From NCBI GenBank assembly GCA_963169195.1, contig CAUJDN010000090.1, positions 1-52,244 on the forward strand: DNA of 52,244 nucleotides. Direction: 5' to 3'. The position numbers and the translations under genes were made by a program. This document shows, one piece after another, positions 1 through 8,712 of this stretch (position 1 is its first letter; each line of letters starts with the position of its first letter). Under the pieces are notes generated by a model. The model worked only from the letters and a program-made list of their open reading frames with translations. It ran no database searches and was not told the origin of the DNA. The DNA is from Acidobacteriota bacterium (lineage in GTDB: Bacteria > Acidobacteriota > Vicinamibacteria > Vicinamibacterales > UBA2999).

Positions 1-1335
1 ATCCCCCGCACGCTCGGCCTGACGGACCTCGTCCTGCTGAGCACCGTGGCCATCGTCAACGTCAACGTCGTCCCCCCCGTGGGCGTGTTCGGGCGGGCGA
101 CGCTGGGGTTGTGGGTCCTGGCGTGGCTGGCCTTCTTCGTGCCGTCGGCCATCGCGGTGCTCGTCCTCTCGCGACGATACCCGGGCGAAGGCGGCGTCTA
201 TCTGTGGGCGCGCCGCCACTTCGGCGACTTGCACGGCTTCATCTCGGGCTGGTGCTACTGGACCAACAGCCTCTTCTACGTTCCCGTGCTGCTCGTCTAC
301 CTGGCGGGGGTGCTCGCGTTCGCCGGCGGCGAGCGAACGGCGGGCCTCGTGGACGACAAGTGGTTCGTCGGCGTGGTGGCCTTCGGATGGCTGGCGCTCA
401 TCACGGCCGCCAACATCCGTGGCATGGGCGTCGGCAAGTGGATCAACAACATCGGCGGGATGGGCGGCATGGCGACCGCCGCACTGGTCGCGCTCGCGGC
501 CGCGGTGGCCCGCTGGCAGGGCACCTCCGCCACACCGCCCCTCGCGGCGGGCTCGCTGTCCGACATGGCGGGCGGCCTGGGCGTCATGTGTTTCGCCTTC
601 ATCGGCATCGAGCTGGCGTCGACGATGTCCGACGAGATCAGGAATCCGCGTCGCGACGTGCCGCGCGCGATCGCCATCACGGGCGTCGTGGCGCTCGTCG
701 CGTACGTGCTGGTGGCCGATGCCCTGCTGGCGCTGGTGCCGCCGGGGGAACTCGAGGCCATCCAGGGCGTGATGCAGGCGGTGCAGTTCGGGGCGGACGC
801 GGCCGGGGCCGGCTGGCTGGTGGCCCCCATTGCCGTCGTCATGGCGCTGTCGGTCGGCGGGTCGGCCTCGGCCTGGTTTGCCGGGCCGTCGCGCATCCCG
901 TTCGTGGCGGGCATCGACCACGCGCTCCCGCCCGTGCTGGGACGCCTTCACCCGAAGTGGGGATCGCCCTATGTGGCGCTGCTCGCGTGCGCCGCCATCT
1001 CGGCGGGCCTCACGGCGCTGTCGATGACCGGGTCGACGGTTGCCGAGGCCTACCAGGTGCTGCTGCGGGCCGCCGTGGTCATCAACCTGATCCCCTTTGT
1101 CTACACCTTCCTGGCGCTGACGACGCTCGACGAGGCGGAGCCCGTGGAGCGTCTCGCCGGCCTCGTCGGGACCGTCGTGACCGCCGGCGGGATCGTGGCC
1201 GTGTTCCTCCCCACGGGCGACGTCGGGAACGTGGTCGCCTTCGAACTCAAGATGGCGGCCGGCGTCCTGGGCCCGCTCTCTATAGGGCTGTGGATGTTCT
1301 GGCGCTCCCGGGGAACGGCGAGTCGCGACGCCTGA
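1..1335 (+). CDS. APC-family amino acid permease (5' truncated by window edge)
   Basis: The frame is open from base 1 and gives 444 residues to the TGA at 1333-1335. A GTG at 46 could serve as a start, but the codons before it (LGLTDLVLLS) already look like the first helix of an APC-superfamily transporter, so the true start lies outside the window. About ten to twelve hydrophobic segments are visible. The segment GEGGVYLWARRHFG matches the conserved 'GGxYxW' loop after helix 2 of amino acid/polyamine permeases, and FIGIELASTMSDEIRNPRRDVPRA matches the 'E(x)PxRdiPRAI' motif after helix 6. Expected role: proton-coupled uptake or exchange of amino acids or polyamines in the inner membrane. Substrate cannot be read from sequence. 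The next gene is the Oar-type receptor, which has its own promoter, so the two are probably separate units. Confidence 0.85.
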   Translation: MPRTLGLTDLVLLSTVAIVNVNVVPPVGVFGRATLGLWVLAWLAFFVPSAIAVLVLSRRYPGEGGVYLWARRHFGDLHGFISGWCYWTNSLFYVPVLLVYLAGVLAFAGGERTAGLVDDKWFVGVVAFGWLALITAANIRGMGVGKWINNIGGMGGMATAALVALAAAVARWQGTSATPPLAAGSLSDMAGGLGVMCFAFIGIELASTMSDEIRNPRRDVPRAIAITGVVALVAYVLVADALLALVPPGELEAIQGVMQAVQFGADAAGAGWLVAPIAVVMALSVGGSASAWFAGPSRIPFVAGIDHALPPVLGRLHPKWGSPYVALLACAAISAGLTALSMTGSTVAEAYQVLLRAAVVINLIPFVYTFLALTTLDEAEPVERLAGLVGTVVTAGGIVAVFLPTGDVGNVVAFELKMAAGVLGPLSIGLWMFWRSRGTASRDA

Positions 1336-1464
1336 GCGGCGAGCAGAACCGCGCAGCCGTATCTGGAATTGCGCAACCCACCGGAGCGCCCGCCCGCGGA
1401 CCGACGCCGGGACGAGCGGCAGGCATTTCGCCCTAACTATTTGAGACCACATAGGAAATCGCCA

Positions 1465-1493
1465 TTGACAGCACTCGGACACGGCCGGATAAT
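1465..1493 (+). promoter_or_regulatory. sigma70-like promoter of the Oar/TonB receptor gene
   Basis: TTGACA at 1465-1470 is a perfect -35 hexamer. It is followed by exactly 17 nt and GATAAT at 1488-1493, a 5/6 match to the -10 consensus. A start near 1500 would give a 5' untranslated region of about 75 nt ending in a GGAGG ribosome-binding site just before the ATG at 1576. In a genome this GC-rich such a match is unlikely by chance. It also argues against the longer upstream reading frame starting at 1369. Confidence 0.75.
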
Positions 1494-1575
1494 GCGCCGT
1501 CACAGAACTGTTGCGGTAGCTCTAGGCTCTTTGCTTTGCGGCTGGCCCCTTCCCGGGGTTTGCCTGGAGGTCAGA

Positions 1576-4320
1576 ATGCGACGTTGTCTAGTGTGGCTCT
1601 GCACTGCCGCCGTGCTGTTGGCGGTTCCCCTTGCAGCTTCGGCCCAGCGAACCACGGGTGACATCCGAGGCGTGGTAACGGATGAATCCGGGGCGATCCT
1701 TCCCGGTGTCACGGTGACGATTCGAAGCACCGCGGTCCCGGGCGCGCCCACCACGGTCACCAACGAAGCGGGCATCTACCGCTTCCCGAACCTGCCGCCG
1801 GGGTCGTACGACATCACGGCCGAGCTCTCGGGCTTTGCGACGAGCACCCAGACCGGCATCCCGGTGTCGCTGGGCGGGACGGCCGAAATCAACATCCAGC
1901 TGAAGGTGAGCGCGCAGCAGGAAACCATCACGGTGACGGCCGAGGCGCCGGTGGTGGACTCGACCAGCACGCAGGTGGCGACCAACTACTCGCGCGAGTG
2001 GGTGGAGAACGCACCGGTGCGGCGCTTCACGTTCTTCGACCTGGTGAACGCGGCCCCGGGCGTCAGCCCCGCCACCTCGACGAGCTCGCGGTCGTCGTCG
2101 TTCGGGTCGGCGACCAACGAGAACCTGTACCTCCTGGACGGCACGGACTTCACCGCGCCGCTGACCGGGGCGGCCTGGCCGTGGCCCAACACGGACGCGA
2201 TCGAGGAAATTCAGGTGCTCTCGCTGGGCGCGTCTGCCGACTACGGCAACCTGGGCGGCGCGGTGTTCAACGTCGTCACCCGCCAGGGCAGCAACACCTT
2301 CAAGGGCGACGCCAACTTCTACTTCATGAACCAGAGCCTGACGGGCCGCAACACGACGGACGATCAGGACGATGGCCTGCCCTACAATCGCGACGAGTTC
2401 AAGGACACCACGGTGCAGCTGGGCGGGCCGGTCATCAAGGACCGGTTCTGGTTCTTCGGGTCGTACCAGTACCAGAAGGACTCCGACTCGCAGCCCGGCA
2501 CGGATCCGGAGTTCCCGGCCGTGTCGTCCGCCAAGCGGTACTTCTTCAAGCTGAACTACCAGATCAACCAGGACAACCGGCTGCAGTTCCAGCAGCACGA
2601 CGACTTCTACCGCATCCCGGGACGCGCGTCGGCCAACACGGCGCCGAGCACCATCGGCGTCGAGAACGGCCACAACCCCTCGCCCGGGTTCCTGTGGTCG
2701 TCGGTGATCAACCCGACCACGGTCTTCGAAGCACGCTACTCCGGATTCTACGGCGTGGATCACGGCGATCCCCTCGAATCGGGCGAGCCGCGCGTCAAGC
2801 CCCGCTATTACGACCTCGACACCGGCCAGATCACGGGCGGCATCTACTCGTGGTACGACGGCAAGAGCCAGAAGACGGCGTTCTCGGGCAAGCTGACGAA
2901 GTACGCCGACAACTTCCTGGGCGGCAGCCACGACTTCAAGATCGGCGTGCAGTACAACACCGGCTTCGGCGAGTACACCTACGGCCCGAACGACTACATC
3001 TACACGTACGGGAGCGAGCCGGCCTATGGCTCCACCCAGCTGCCGTGGACGCAGGGCGGCCGCCTGAAGGCCATCGGCATCTTCGCGGACGACTCGTACC
3101 AGATCGGCCGCGCGACGCTGAATCTCGGCCTCCGCTACGACGACAGCAAGGCCTACTTCGTCGCGCAGGACCTGCTGGACGCGCAGGGCAATCCGACGGG
3201 CCAGAAGTCCCGTGCGGTAGATGAGGTGTTCCGGTGGCGCGTGCTGTCGCCGCGAGTCGGCGTCACGTTCAAGGTGAACGAAAGTGGCTCGACCCTGGTC
3301 AAGGCCCACTACGGCCGCTACTACCGAGGCATTGTCACCGGCGAGTTCGACAACACGACGCCGTCGATTTCTCCCCGCTATCTCTTCTCGGGCACCTACG
3401 GACCGGGTGGCGAGCCGCTCGACAAGGAGCAGGTTTCGGACATCAGCCAGCTGAGCGTGGACGCGAACCTGAAGAATCCCTACACGGACCAGTTCATTCT
3501 GGCGTGGGAGCAGCAGGCCGGGCCCAACATCGGCTTCTCGGTGAACTACGTCTACAAGAACAGCAAGCGACAGACGGCGTTCCCCGACATCGGCGGCATC
3601 TACGAGCTGGTGCCGTTCACTGCCCCGTCAGGTGTGAGCGTGAGCCAGGTATACCAGCTGCAGAACGATCCCGAGGATCGCCTCTTCCAGCTGCGGAACG
3701 ACGATCGGATGTACGCGAAGTACAACGGCCTGGCGTTCGAGGTGAAGAAGCGCATGTCGAACAACTGGCAGGCGAACGTCGGCGTCACCCTCTCGAAGGC
3801 CGAGGGGCGCCTGGGCTCGAGCTCCGCGCGCTCGTCGCCGCTGACGGCGCCGACCAGCCTGGCGGGCATCTTTGGCCAGAACCCGAACGACTTCATCAAC
3901 AGCAACGGCCGCCTCATCGGCGACCGCCCGGTCGTGGTGAAGGCGCAGTTCGTCTACCAGCTGCCGATGGGCTTCCTGACGTCGTTCAACTTCCAGTCGC
4001 AGAGCGGCCGCCCGGTCGTCCAGGAGCTGCGCATCCCGAGCAGCCTCACCGGCATCCCCGGTACCAACCGCGCGGTGGCCAATGTCGTGGACGGCGAGCT
4101 CAGAGCCACTCAGTGGACGACGCTCGACGCCAGGCTCGAGAAGGCGTTCAACCTCGGAGGCACGACGGAGCTCGCCGTGTTCGGCGACTTCCTGAACCTC
4201 TTCAATAGCGACTCCACCGAGAGCGTGCTCGACCGGCGCCTCACCAGCTCGAGCTACCTGGTGCCGTCACGCTTCATCCTGCCGCGCCGGTTGATGATTG
4301 GAGGGAAGTTCAGGTTCTGA
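1576..4320 (+). CDS. Oar-like TonB-dependent outer-membrane receptor with N-terminal carboxypeptidase-regulatory domain
   Basis: 914 residues. The ATG at 1576 is chosen because GGAGG lies about 7 nt upstream, a signal peptide begins there (MRRCLVWLCTAAVLLAVPLA, cut after ASAQ), and a promoter lies at 1465-1493; the frame is open back to 1369. Residues about 25-110 form a CarboxypepD_reg-like Ig fold (GDIRGVVTDESG, GIYRFPNLPPGSYDI). A plug domain follows (ENLYLLDGTDFT, IEEIQVLSLGASADYGN, GGAVFNVVTRQGSN) and then a long beta-barrel ending in an aromatic residue (KFRF). Oar-type receptors of Acidobacteriota carry out TonB-driven uptake of polymers or other large ligands. No partner SusD or substrate-processing gene is adjacent, so the ligand is unknown. 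It is transcribed toward the TMTC-like gene. Confidence 0.9.
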   Translation: MRRCLVWLCTAAVLLAVPLAASAQRTTGDIRGVVTDESGAILPGVTVTIRSTAVPGAPTTVTNEAGIYRFPNLPPGSYDITAELSGFATSTQTGIPVSLGGTAEINIQLKVSAQQETITVTAEAPVVDSTSTQVATNYSREWVENAPVRRFTFFDLVNAAPGVSPATSTSSRSSSFGSATNENLYLLDGTDFTAPLTGAAWPWPNTDAIEEIQVLSLGASADYGNLGGAVFNVVTRQGSNTFKGDANFYFMNQSLTGRNTTDDQDDGLPYNRDEFKDTTVQLGGPVIKDRFWFFGSYQYQKDSDSQPGTDPEFPAVSSAKRYFFKLNYQINQDNRLQFQQHDDFYRIPGRASANTAPSTIGVENGHNPSPGFLWSSVINPTTVFEARYSGFYGVDHGDPLESGEPRVKPRYYDLDTGQITGGIYSWYDGKSQKTAFSGKLTKYADNFLGGSHDFKIGVQYNTGFGEYTYGPNDYIYTYGSEPAYGSTQLPWTQGGRLKAIGIFADDSYQIGRATLNLGLRYDDSKAYFVAQDLLDAQGNPTGQKSRAVDEVFRWRVLSPRVGVTFKVNESGSTLVKAHYGRYYRGIVTGEFDNTTPSISPRYLFSGTYGPGGEPLDKEQVSDISQLSVDANLKNPYTDQFILAWEQQAGPNIGFSVNYVYKNSKRQTAFPDIGGIYELVPFTAPSGVSVSQVYQLQNDPEDRLFQLRNDDRMYAKYNGLAFEVKKRMSNNWQANVGVTLSKAEGRLGSSSARSSPLTAPTSLAGIFGQNPNDFINSNGRLIGDRPVVVKAQFVYQLPMGFLTSFNFQSQSGRPVVQELRIPSSLTGIPGTNRAVANVVDGELRATQWTTLDARLEKAFNLGGTTELAVFGDFLNLFNSDSTESVLDRRLTSSSYLVPSRFILPRRLMIGGKFRF

Positions 4321-4324
4321 TCGC

Positions 4325-4390
4325 GTCGGGAGTCGGGAGTCGGGCACCGCGAGTCGGGAAGCCCAAACCTGAAGCCCGAAGCCTGAAGGG
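4325..4390. repeat. short degenerate tandem repeats between convergent genes
   Basis: The 80-nt spacer between the stop codons of the receptor and the TMTC-like gene begins with about four copies of GTCGGGA (4325-4359, one interrupted). It continues with copies of a GAAGCCC/GAAGCCT word (about 4357-4390). No clear intrinsic terminator hairpin with a T-tract was seen. Other spacers in this window carry different words of the same kind. Confidence 0.6.
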
Positions 4391-4400
4391 ACGGAGGAAT

Positions 4401-6344
4401 CTACGGCCCGGGGTCGCGGTAGGCGCGGCCCCGGGCCGTGATCTGTACGGCCAGATCGCGGTCACCCTGGGCTTCGGCCAGTGCCGCGGCGCGGGCGCTC
4501 GTCGACCGCGCCTCACCCACCAGCCCGTTCGCCGCCAGGGCTGAGGCGAGCGTGTCCAACGCGCGTGGGTCACGGCCGCCCGTGGCGTCCACCACCGCAC
4601 GTGCGATTCGGAGTGCCAGCTCGACGTCCGTCCGCTCGAGCCCCGGTGTCTCGGTCAGCAGGCGTGCCAGGTTGTGGGCCAGCCCCACGTCGGTCTGGTG
4701 CACGGCGAGCGCGCGCTCGAACACCGTGCGGGCCTCTCGGGGCTGACCCGCCTGCTGCAAGAGCACCCCCAGCGCGTTGGCCACCGCCGCGTCTGTCTCG
4801 CCCTGGCGAAACGCCTCGCGCAGGTGCGGCAGCGCCTCCCCGGCTTGACCCAGGCCGGCCAGCGCCATGCCCAGCGAGGCCCGCGAGTGCCGCCGCGCGG
4901 GGTCGAGCGCGATGGCCTGCTCGTAGCGCGCCGCCGCCTCGGCCAGGTTCCCGCGCGTCGCGAAGTCGTTGCCCTCGCGCTCGAGGCGCACGGCGTCGAG
5001 CCGCGCGAGGTTGGTCCGCGCGTCGGCGTGCGCGGGATTGACCGCCAGCGCCTGGCGGTACCGCTCGGCCGCCTCGTCCGGGCGCCCCTCGGCGGCGAGC
5101 GCGACGCCGAGGTTGTAGAGCCCGACGTCGTTTGCCGGGTCCAGCGTGACCACGCGCGTCCACAGCGACACGGAGTCGGCCCAGGGCGCCAGCGTGCCGC
5201 GCGTCACGAGGGCCGAGGAGACGAGGAGCACGAGTGCGACGGTGGCGAGCGCGCGGGCGCGCCAGCGCTGCCGGGCCGCGGCGCGAAGGCCGGCGCCCAC
5301 GGCGGCGAGCACGACCACGATGCCGGGCAGATAGGTGTAGCGGTCCGCCGTGGCCTGCTGGCCGCTGGCGACCAGACCGGCGGCCGGCGCGAGCAGTGTG
5401 AGATAGCAGACCCACATCGCGGCGAGCGATGGCCACCGGCTGCGCCAGTGCCACGCGGCCGCCGAGATCCCCACGGTCGCGATCGCCGCCGCGGCCGCGA
5501 GGCCGGCACTGCCCACCGGGTCGAGCGGCAGCACGTCGAGCGGCGTCAGTCCCACGGGCACGGCCGTCCGCCAGAGGTACACGAACGGCGCCGATGCCGC
5601 CGCTTGCAGGCGATAGAGCCACGGGATCTCGGCCAGCCCGGGCACGCGCGCCATGTACTCCACGCCAGACGAGGCGACGGCAAGGCCCGCGAACGGAAGG
5701 GCGCGCACCACGCTGGCGCGGAGCGTGCGTCGATGCAGCCACGTGTCGAGGATGACGAAGACGGCCGGAAGGCCGAGGGCCACCGCGCGGGCGGCCAGCG
5801 ACGCGGCGAAGAGGAGCGCCGCGGGCACGAGCGATCGCTCCGCGCCAGACGCCGAGGCCGCGAGCCATGCCCACGTCGAGGCCATCGCGAGCGAGACGCC
5901 CAGCGCATACGGGAGCGCGCTGATCCAGGCCACCACCTCGACGCGGAGCGGATGGAGGCCGTAGAGCAACGCGGCCGCGAGCGCCGCGCCATCACGCCAT
6001 GGCACCGGCGCCTCGGGCACGGCGCGCGCGAGGACGTGCCGACCCACGGCCCAGACGAGGATCGACACCAGCGCATGGATCGCCACGTTCGCGGCATGAA
6101 ACCATGCCGCGTCGAGCCCGGCGACGGCCTTGATGCCCGCCCACACCAGCCAGCTGATCGGCTGGTAGTGTTCCAGGTGGAAGGTGGTGAACGCCCACCG
6201 CCACGCGCCGGGGAAGTCGAGTGCGGTGTTCTCGACGATGACGCGCGGATCGTCCCAGTTGACGAAGGCGAAGCCGAGCGCGGGCCAGTAGGTCGCCGCC
6301 ACCGCGGCGGCGATCGCCGTGACCGTCAGGACTCGCGCGAGCAT
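4401..6344 (-). CDS. TMTC-like GT-C glycosyltransferase with C-terminal TPR repeats
   Basis: 647 residues. The N-terminal two-thirds is polytopic (about ten helices) and has the hallmarks of TMTC/DUF1736-type protein O-mannosyltransferases: an early acidic loop FVNWDDPR (about residues 27-34) and a HPLRVEVVAW motif near residue 130. The C-terminal 250 residues are TPR repeats (LYNLGVALAAEGRPDEAAER, ALDPARRHSRASLGMALAGL and others) expected to lie outside the membrane. GT-C enzymes use lipid-linked sugars to glycosylate proteins or lipids at the extracytoplasmic face; the acceptor here is unknown. The ATG at 6344 has no strong ribosome-binding site, but a TAGACT -10-like box ends 7 nt upstream, so the mRNA may be leaderless. 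It is the last of six co-directional genes, two of which also carry TPR tails. Confidence 0.8.
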   Translation of the reverse strand: MLARVLTVTAIAAAVAATYWPALGFAFVNWDDPRVIVENTALDFPGAWRWAFTTFHLEHYQPISWLVWAGIKAVAGLDAAWFHAANVAIHALVSILVWAVGRHVLARAVPEAPVPWRDGAALAAALLYGLHPLRVEVVAWISALPYALGVSLAMASTWAWLAASASGAERSLVPAALLFAASLAARAVALGLPAVFVILDTWLHRRTLRASVVRALPFAGLAVASSGVEYMARVPGLAEIPWLYRLQAAASAPFVYLWRTAVPVGLTPLDVLPLDPVGSAGLAAAAAIATVGISAAAWHWRSRWPSLAAMWVCYLTLLAPAAGLVASGQQATADRYTYLPGIVVVLAAVGAGLRAAARQRWRARALATVALVLLVSSALVTRGTLAPWADSVSLWTRVVTLDPANDVGLYNLGVALAAEGRPDEAAERYRQALAVNPAHADARTNLARLDAVRLEREGNDFATRGNLAEAAARYEQAIALDPARRHSRASLGMALAGLGQAGEALPHLREAFRQGETDAAVANALGVLLQQAGQPREARTVFERALAVHQTDVGLAHNLARLLTETPGLERTDVELALRIARAVVDATGGRDPRALDTLASALAANGLVGEARSTSARAAALAEAQGDRDLAVQITARGRAYRDPGP

Positions 6345-6420
6345 CCGGGAGAGTCTAACGCCTGCTGGAAAGAAATCGCGAAGGCACGACGTTCACGAAC
6401 ACCGGCACGAAGAACGCCCC

Positions 6421-6471
6421 TTCTTCAGCCCCCAAGCCCTACGTCCCAAGCCCCAAGCCCCACGCCCCCTC
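6421..6471. repeat. degenerate tandem repeat (CAAGCCC word) between two minus-strand genes
   Basis: The 130-nt spacer between the phosphatase-superfamily gene (stop at 6475) and the TMTC-like gene (start 6344) holds four to five imperfect copies of an 8-nt CAAGCCCC-like word. Read on the transcribed strand this is GGGGCTTG, giving a G-rich stretch. Nothing else was recognised in the spacer apart from the -10-like box at 6352-6357. Confidence 0.55.
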
Positions 6472-6474
6472 GGC

Positions 6475-8601
6475 TCAGCGCAGCTCGGCGAGACGCTGGC
6501 GGGCCGGGGCGAAGCGGGGATCGATCTCCAGGGCGCGGCGAAACGCCGCCGCGGCCTCGTCACGCTTGCTCTGCCGCGCCAGCGCCAGGCCGAAGTTGTA
6601 GGCGTACTGCGCGTTGCCACCGTCGCGTGTGGAGGCTTCCCTGAACGCCTGCTCCCCCGCCGCGAGATTGCCGCTGCCGGCCAGCACCATGCCCAGCGAG
6701 TTCCAGTACGAGGCGACGTTCGGGTCCAGCTTCACGGCCTCCTGCAGCAGCCGGACGGCGTCCGGAGCCCGGCCGAGGTCCCGGTACAGCTCGCCGAGCT
6801 TCACGCGGATCAGCGCATCGCGCGGTGCCAGCTCCGCCACGCGCTCGAAGGCGCGTGCCGCGGATGCCGGGTCGCCGAGCCGCCTCACCGAGTCGCCCTC
6901 CAGCTCGATCAGCCGCGGGTCGTCCGGTGACACCTTCAGCCCGCGGCGCACGGCGTCCAACGCCAGGCTCGGCTGGCCATCGGCCAGGTGCACATCCGCG
7001 AGCCCGACATACGCCGGCGTGTAGGCCGGCAGCTTCTGGAGGGCGCCCTTGTAGTGCGTCGCCGCCTCCTTCCAGCGCTTCAGCCCCACCAGCGCGCGCG
7101 CCGCGTAGTAGTGCGCCTCGAAGCTGTCGATGCCTCGTGCGAACAGCTTCTGGAACCCGCCATAGCTCTCCGCGAAGCGGCCCTCGCGGAGGCTCACCAG
7201 GCCCCCGCGCATGAGGGTGTTGACCTCCTGGTACTCCTCGATCTTGTCCTTGGGATCCGCGCCCGACGCCGTCACGGCGGCGGGGCCAGCCGAGCTGACG
7301 TAACCGAGCGCGCCGAGCTTCTCGAGCAGGTCCGCCGGCACCGAGGCCGCGGCAGGCTCCGTGTTCCGCAGCAGCGCCTGCTCCTCGCGGAGTCGCTGCT
7401 CGATGCCCGAGCGATACGCCCGCGCGCGCTGGGGCTCGCGCTCGATCAGGTTCTGCAGCTCGCCCGGGTCCTGCTCGAGGTCGTAGAGCTCCGGCCGCGG
7501 CGCCAGGATGTACTTCCAGCGGCCATCGCGGACGGCGCGAAGGTCGCTCCACCCGTAGTGGACGAGCGGCACCAGCGACTCGGCGAAGGTGGGCTCGTCC
7601 TCCATCGGCGTCCCGCGCAGCGCGGGCGCCAGCGAGCGGCCGGACACCCGGGGCGTCTGGCCCGCGAAGCCGAGCAGGTCCAACACGGTTGGCATCAGGT
7701 CCACCGTGCGCGCCACCATGTCGAGCGTCGTACCGGGCTGGATGCCGGGTCCCCGCATCAACAAGGGCACCGCGAGCGTCGTCTCGTAGACGAAGAACCC
7801 GTGCACGCTCTCCTTGTGTTCCTCGAGTCCCTCGCCGTGGTCCGAGGTCACGACGAGCAGCGTCTCGTCCTTCAGCTTCGCCGCGGCCAGCGCCTGGTCG
7901 AGGCGGCCTACGAGCTCGTCGGACCACGCGACCTCACCGTCGTACTCCCGGCCGGCATAGCGCGACGCATACGGCTCGGGCGGCTCGTATGGGTCGTGCG
8001 GGTCGTACAGGTGCACCCAGGCGAAGCGCCGCTCGGTCCCCGGCTCGCTCAGCCAGGCAATGGCTTCAGCCGCCGTTTCGTCGCCGCGCTTCTGGATGGT
8101 GTTCAGGAACCGCGCATCGTCCTTGCCGATGTCGAACTCGTCGGAGTAGCGGCCGAACCCGCGGTCCAGGCCGGACTGCTTCGACAGCACGATCGAGGAC
8201 ACGAACGCCGCCGTCCTGAAGCCATTCTTCTGGAGGATCTCCGCCAGCACCGGCACGCCGCTTCCGAGGGATGGCGACACGTTGTCGCGGATGCCGTGCT
8301 CGGCCGGGTAGAGGCCGGTGAAGAGCGAGATGTGCGACGGGCGCGTGAGCGGCACGTGCACCGAGGCGTGCCGGGCCATGGCGCCGTCGCGCGCCAGCCC
8401 GTCGAGGTTCGGCGTGGCGACGGTGGTGTTGCCGTAGGCGCCAACGCGGTCCGCGCGCAGCGTGTCGATCGTGACGATGACCACGTGCCTGGGCCACGCG
8501 GCCGCCGGCGCCGCCGGCTCGCGTGACGAGCATCCAGCCACCAGGCCGGCCGTGATGACCAGCAACGCCGCGGCGCCCGGAGAGAGCAGCTGTTTCCGCA
8601 T
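6475..8601 (-). CDS. alkaline-phosphatase-superfamily (sulfatase-fold) lipoprotein with TPR tail
   Basis: 708 residues. A lipoprotein signal ends in VAGC-SS (Cys at about residue 24). A Sulfatase-family (PF00884) domain follows: VIVTIDTLRADRVGAYG with the metal-binding Asp, then PLTRPSHISLFTG at the nucleophile position, and later VTSDHGEGLEEHKESVHG with the Asp-His metal ligands. The C-terminal half (from about residue 430) is TPR. In true sulfatases the nucleophile is the Cys or Ser of C-x-P-x-R that becomes formylglycine; here the aligned residue is Thr and the Arg is His, so a phosphotransferase or phosphodiesterase activity is more likely than sulfate-ester hydrolysis. It is a paralog of the gene at 8694-10991 and lies 92 nt downstream of it. 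Confidence 0.85.
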   Translation of the reverse strand: MRKQLLSPGAAALLVITAGLVAGCSSREPAAPAAAWPRHVVIVTIDTLRADRVGAYGNTTVATPNLDGLARDGAMARHASVHVPLTRPSHISLFTGLYPAEHGIRDNVSPSLGSGVPVLAEILQKNGFRTAAFVSSIVLSKQSGLDRGFGRYSDEFDIGKDDARFLNTIQKRGDETAAEAIAWLSEPGTERRFAWVHLYDPHDPYEPPEPYASRYAGREYDGEVAWSDELVGRLDQALAAAKLKDETLLVVTSDHGEGLEEHKESVHGFFVYETTLAVPLLMRGPGIQPGTTLDMVARTVDLMPTVLDLLGFAGQTPRVSGRSLAPALRGTPMEDEPTFAESLVPLVHYGWSDLRAVRDGRWKYILAPRPELYDLEQDPGELQNLIEREPQRARAYRSGIEQRLREEQALLRNTEPAAASVPADLLEKLGALGYVSSAGPAAVTASGADPKDKIEEYQEVNTLMRGGLVSLREGRFAESYGGFQKLFARGIDSFEAHYYAARALVGLKRWKEAATHYKGALQKLPAYTPAYVGLADVHLADGQPSLALDAVRRGLKVSPDDPRLIELEGDSVRRLGDPASAARAFERVAELAPRDALIRVKLGELYRDLGRAPDAVRLLQEAVKLDPNVASYWNSLGMVLAGSGNLAAGEQAFREASTRDGGNAQYAYNFGLALARQSKRDEAAAAFRRALEIDPRFAPARQRLAELR

Positions 8602-8634
8602 CCTTCGATTCGTCCTCGTGCCGCCTACCTGAGA

Positions 8635-8712
8635 CTCATCTGCGCCATCTGCGTCATCTGCGGCCCCTCTCCGTCAACTGCGGCCCCTCTCCGTCATCTG
8701 CGGCCCTTCTGC
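8635..8712. repeat. tandem repeat of about 20 nt spanning a stop codon
   Basis: Between two paralogous minus-strand genes the words CATCTGCG and CTCCGTC(A)ACTGCGGCCC recur. There are about 2.5 copies of a 20-nt unit preceded by shorter CATCTGCG units. The array runs into the last codons and stop (8694-8696) of the upstream gene, so the C-terminal residues of that protein (TQKGRR) are partly repeat-encoded. Confidence 0.6.

Noticed and set aside
1369..1575. Longer N-terminus for the Oar-type receptor starting at 1369
   Set aside because: It would put the signal peptide at residue 70 and the start upstream of a strong promoter at 1465-1493; ATG 1576 has GGAGG and a normal signal peptide.
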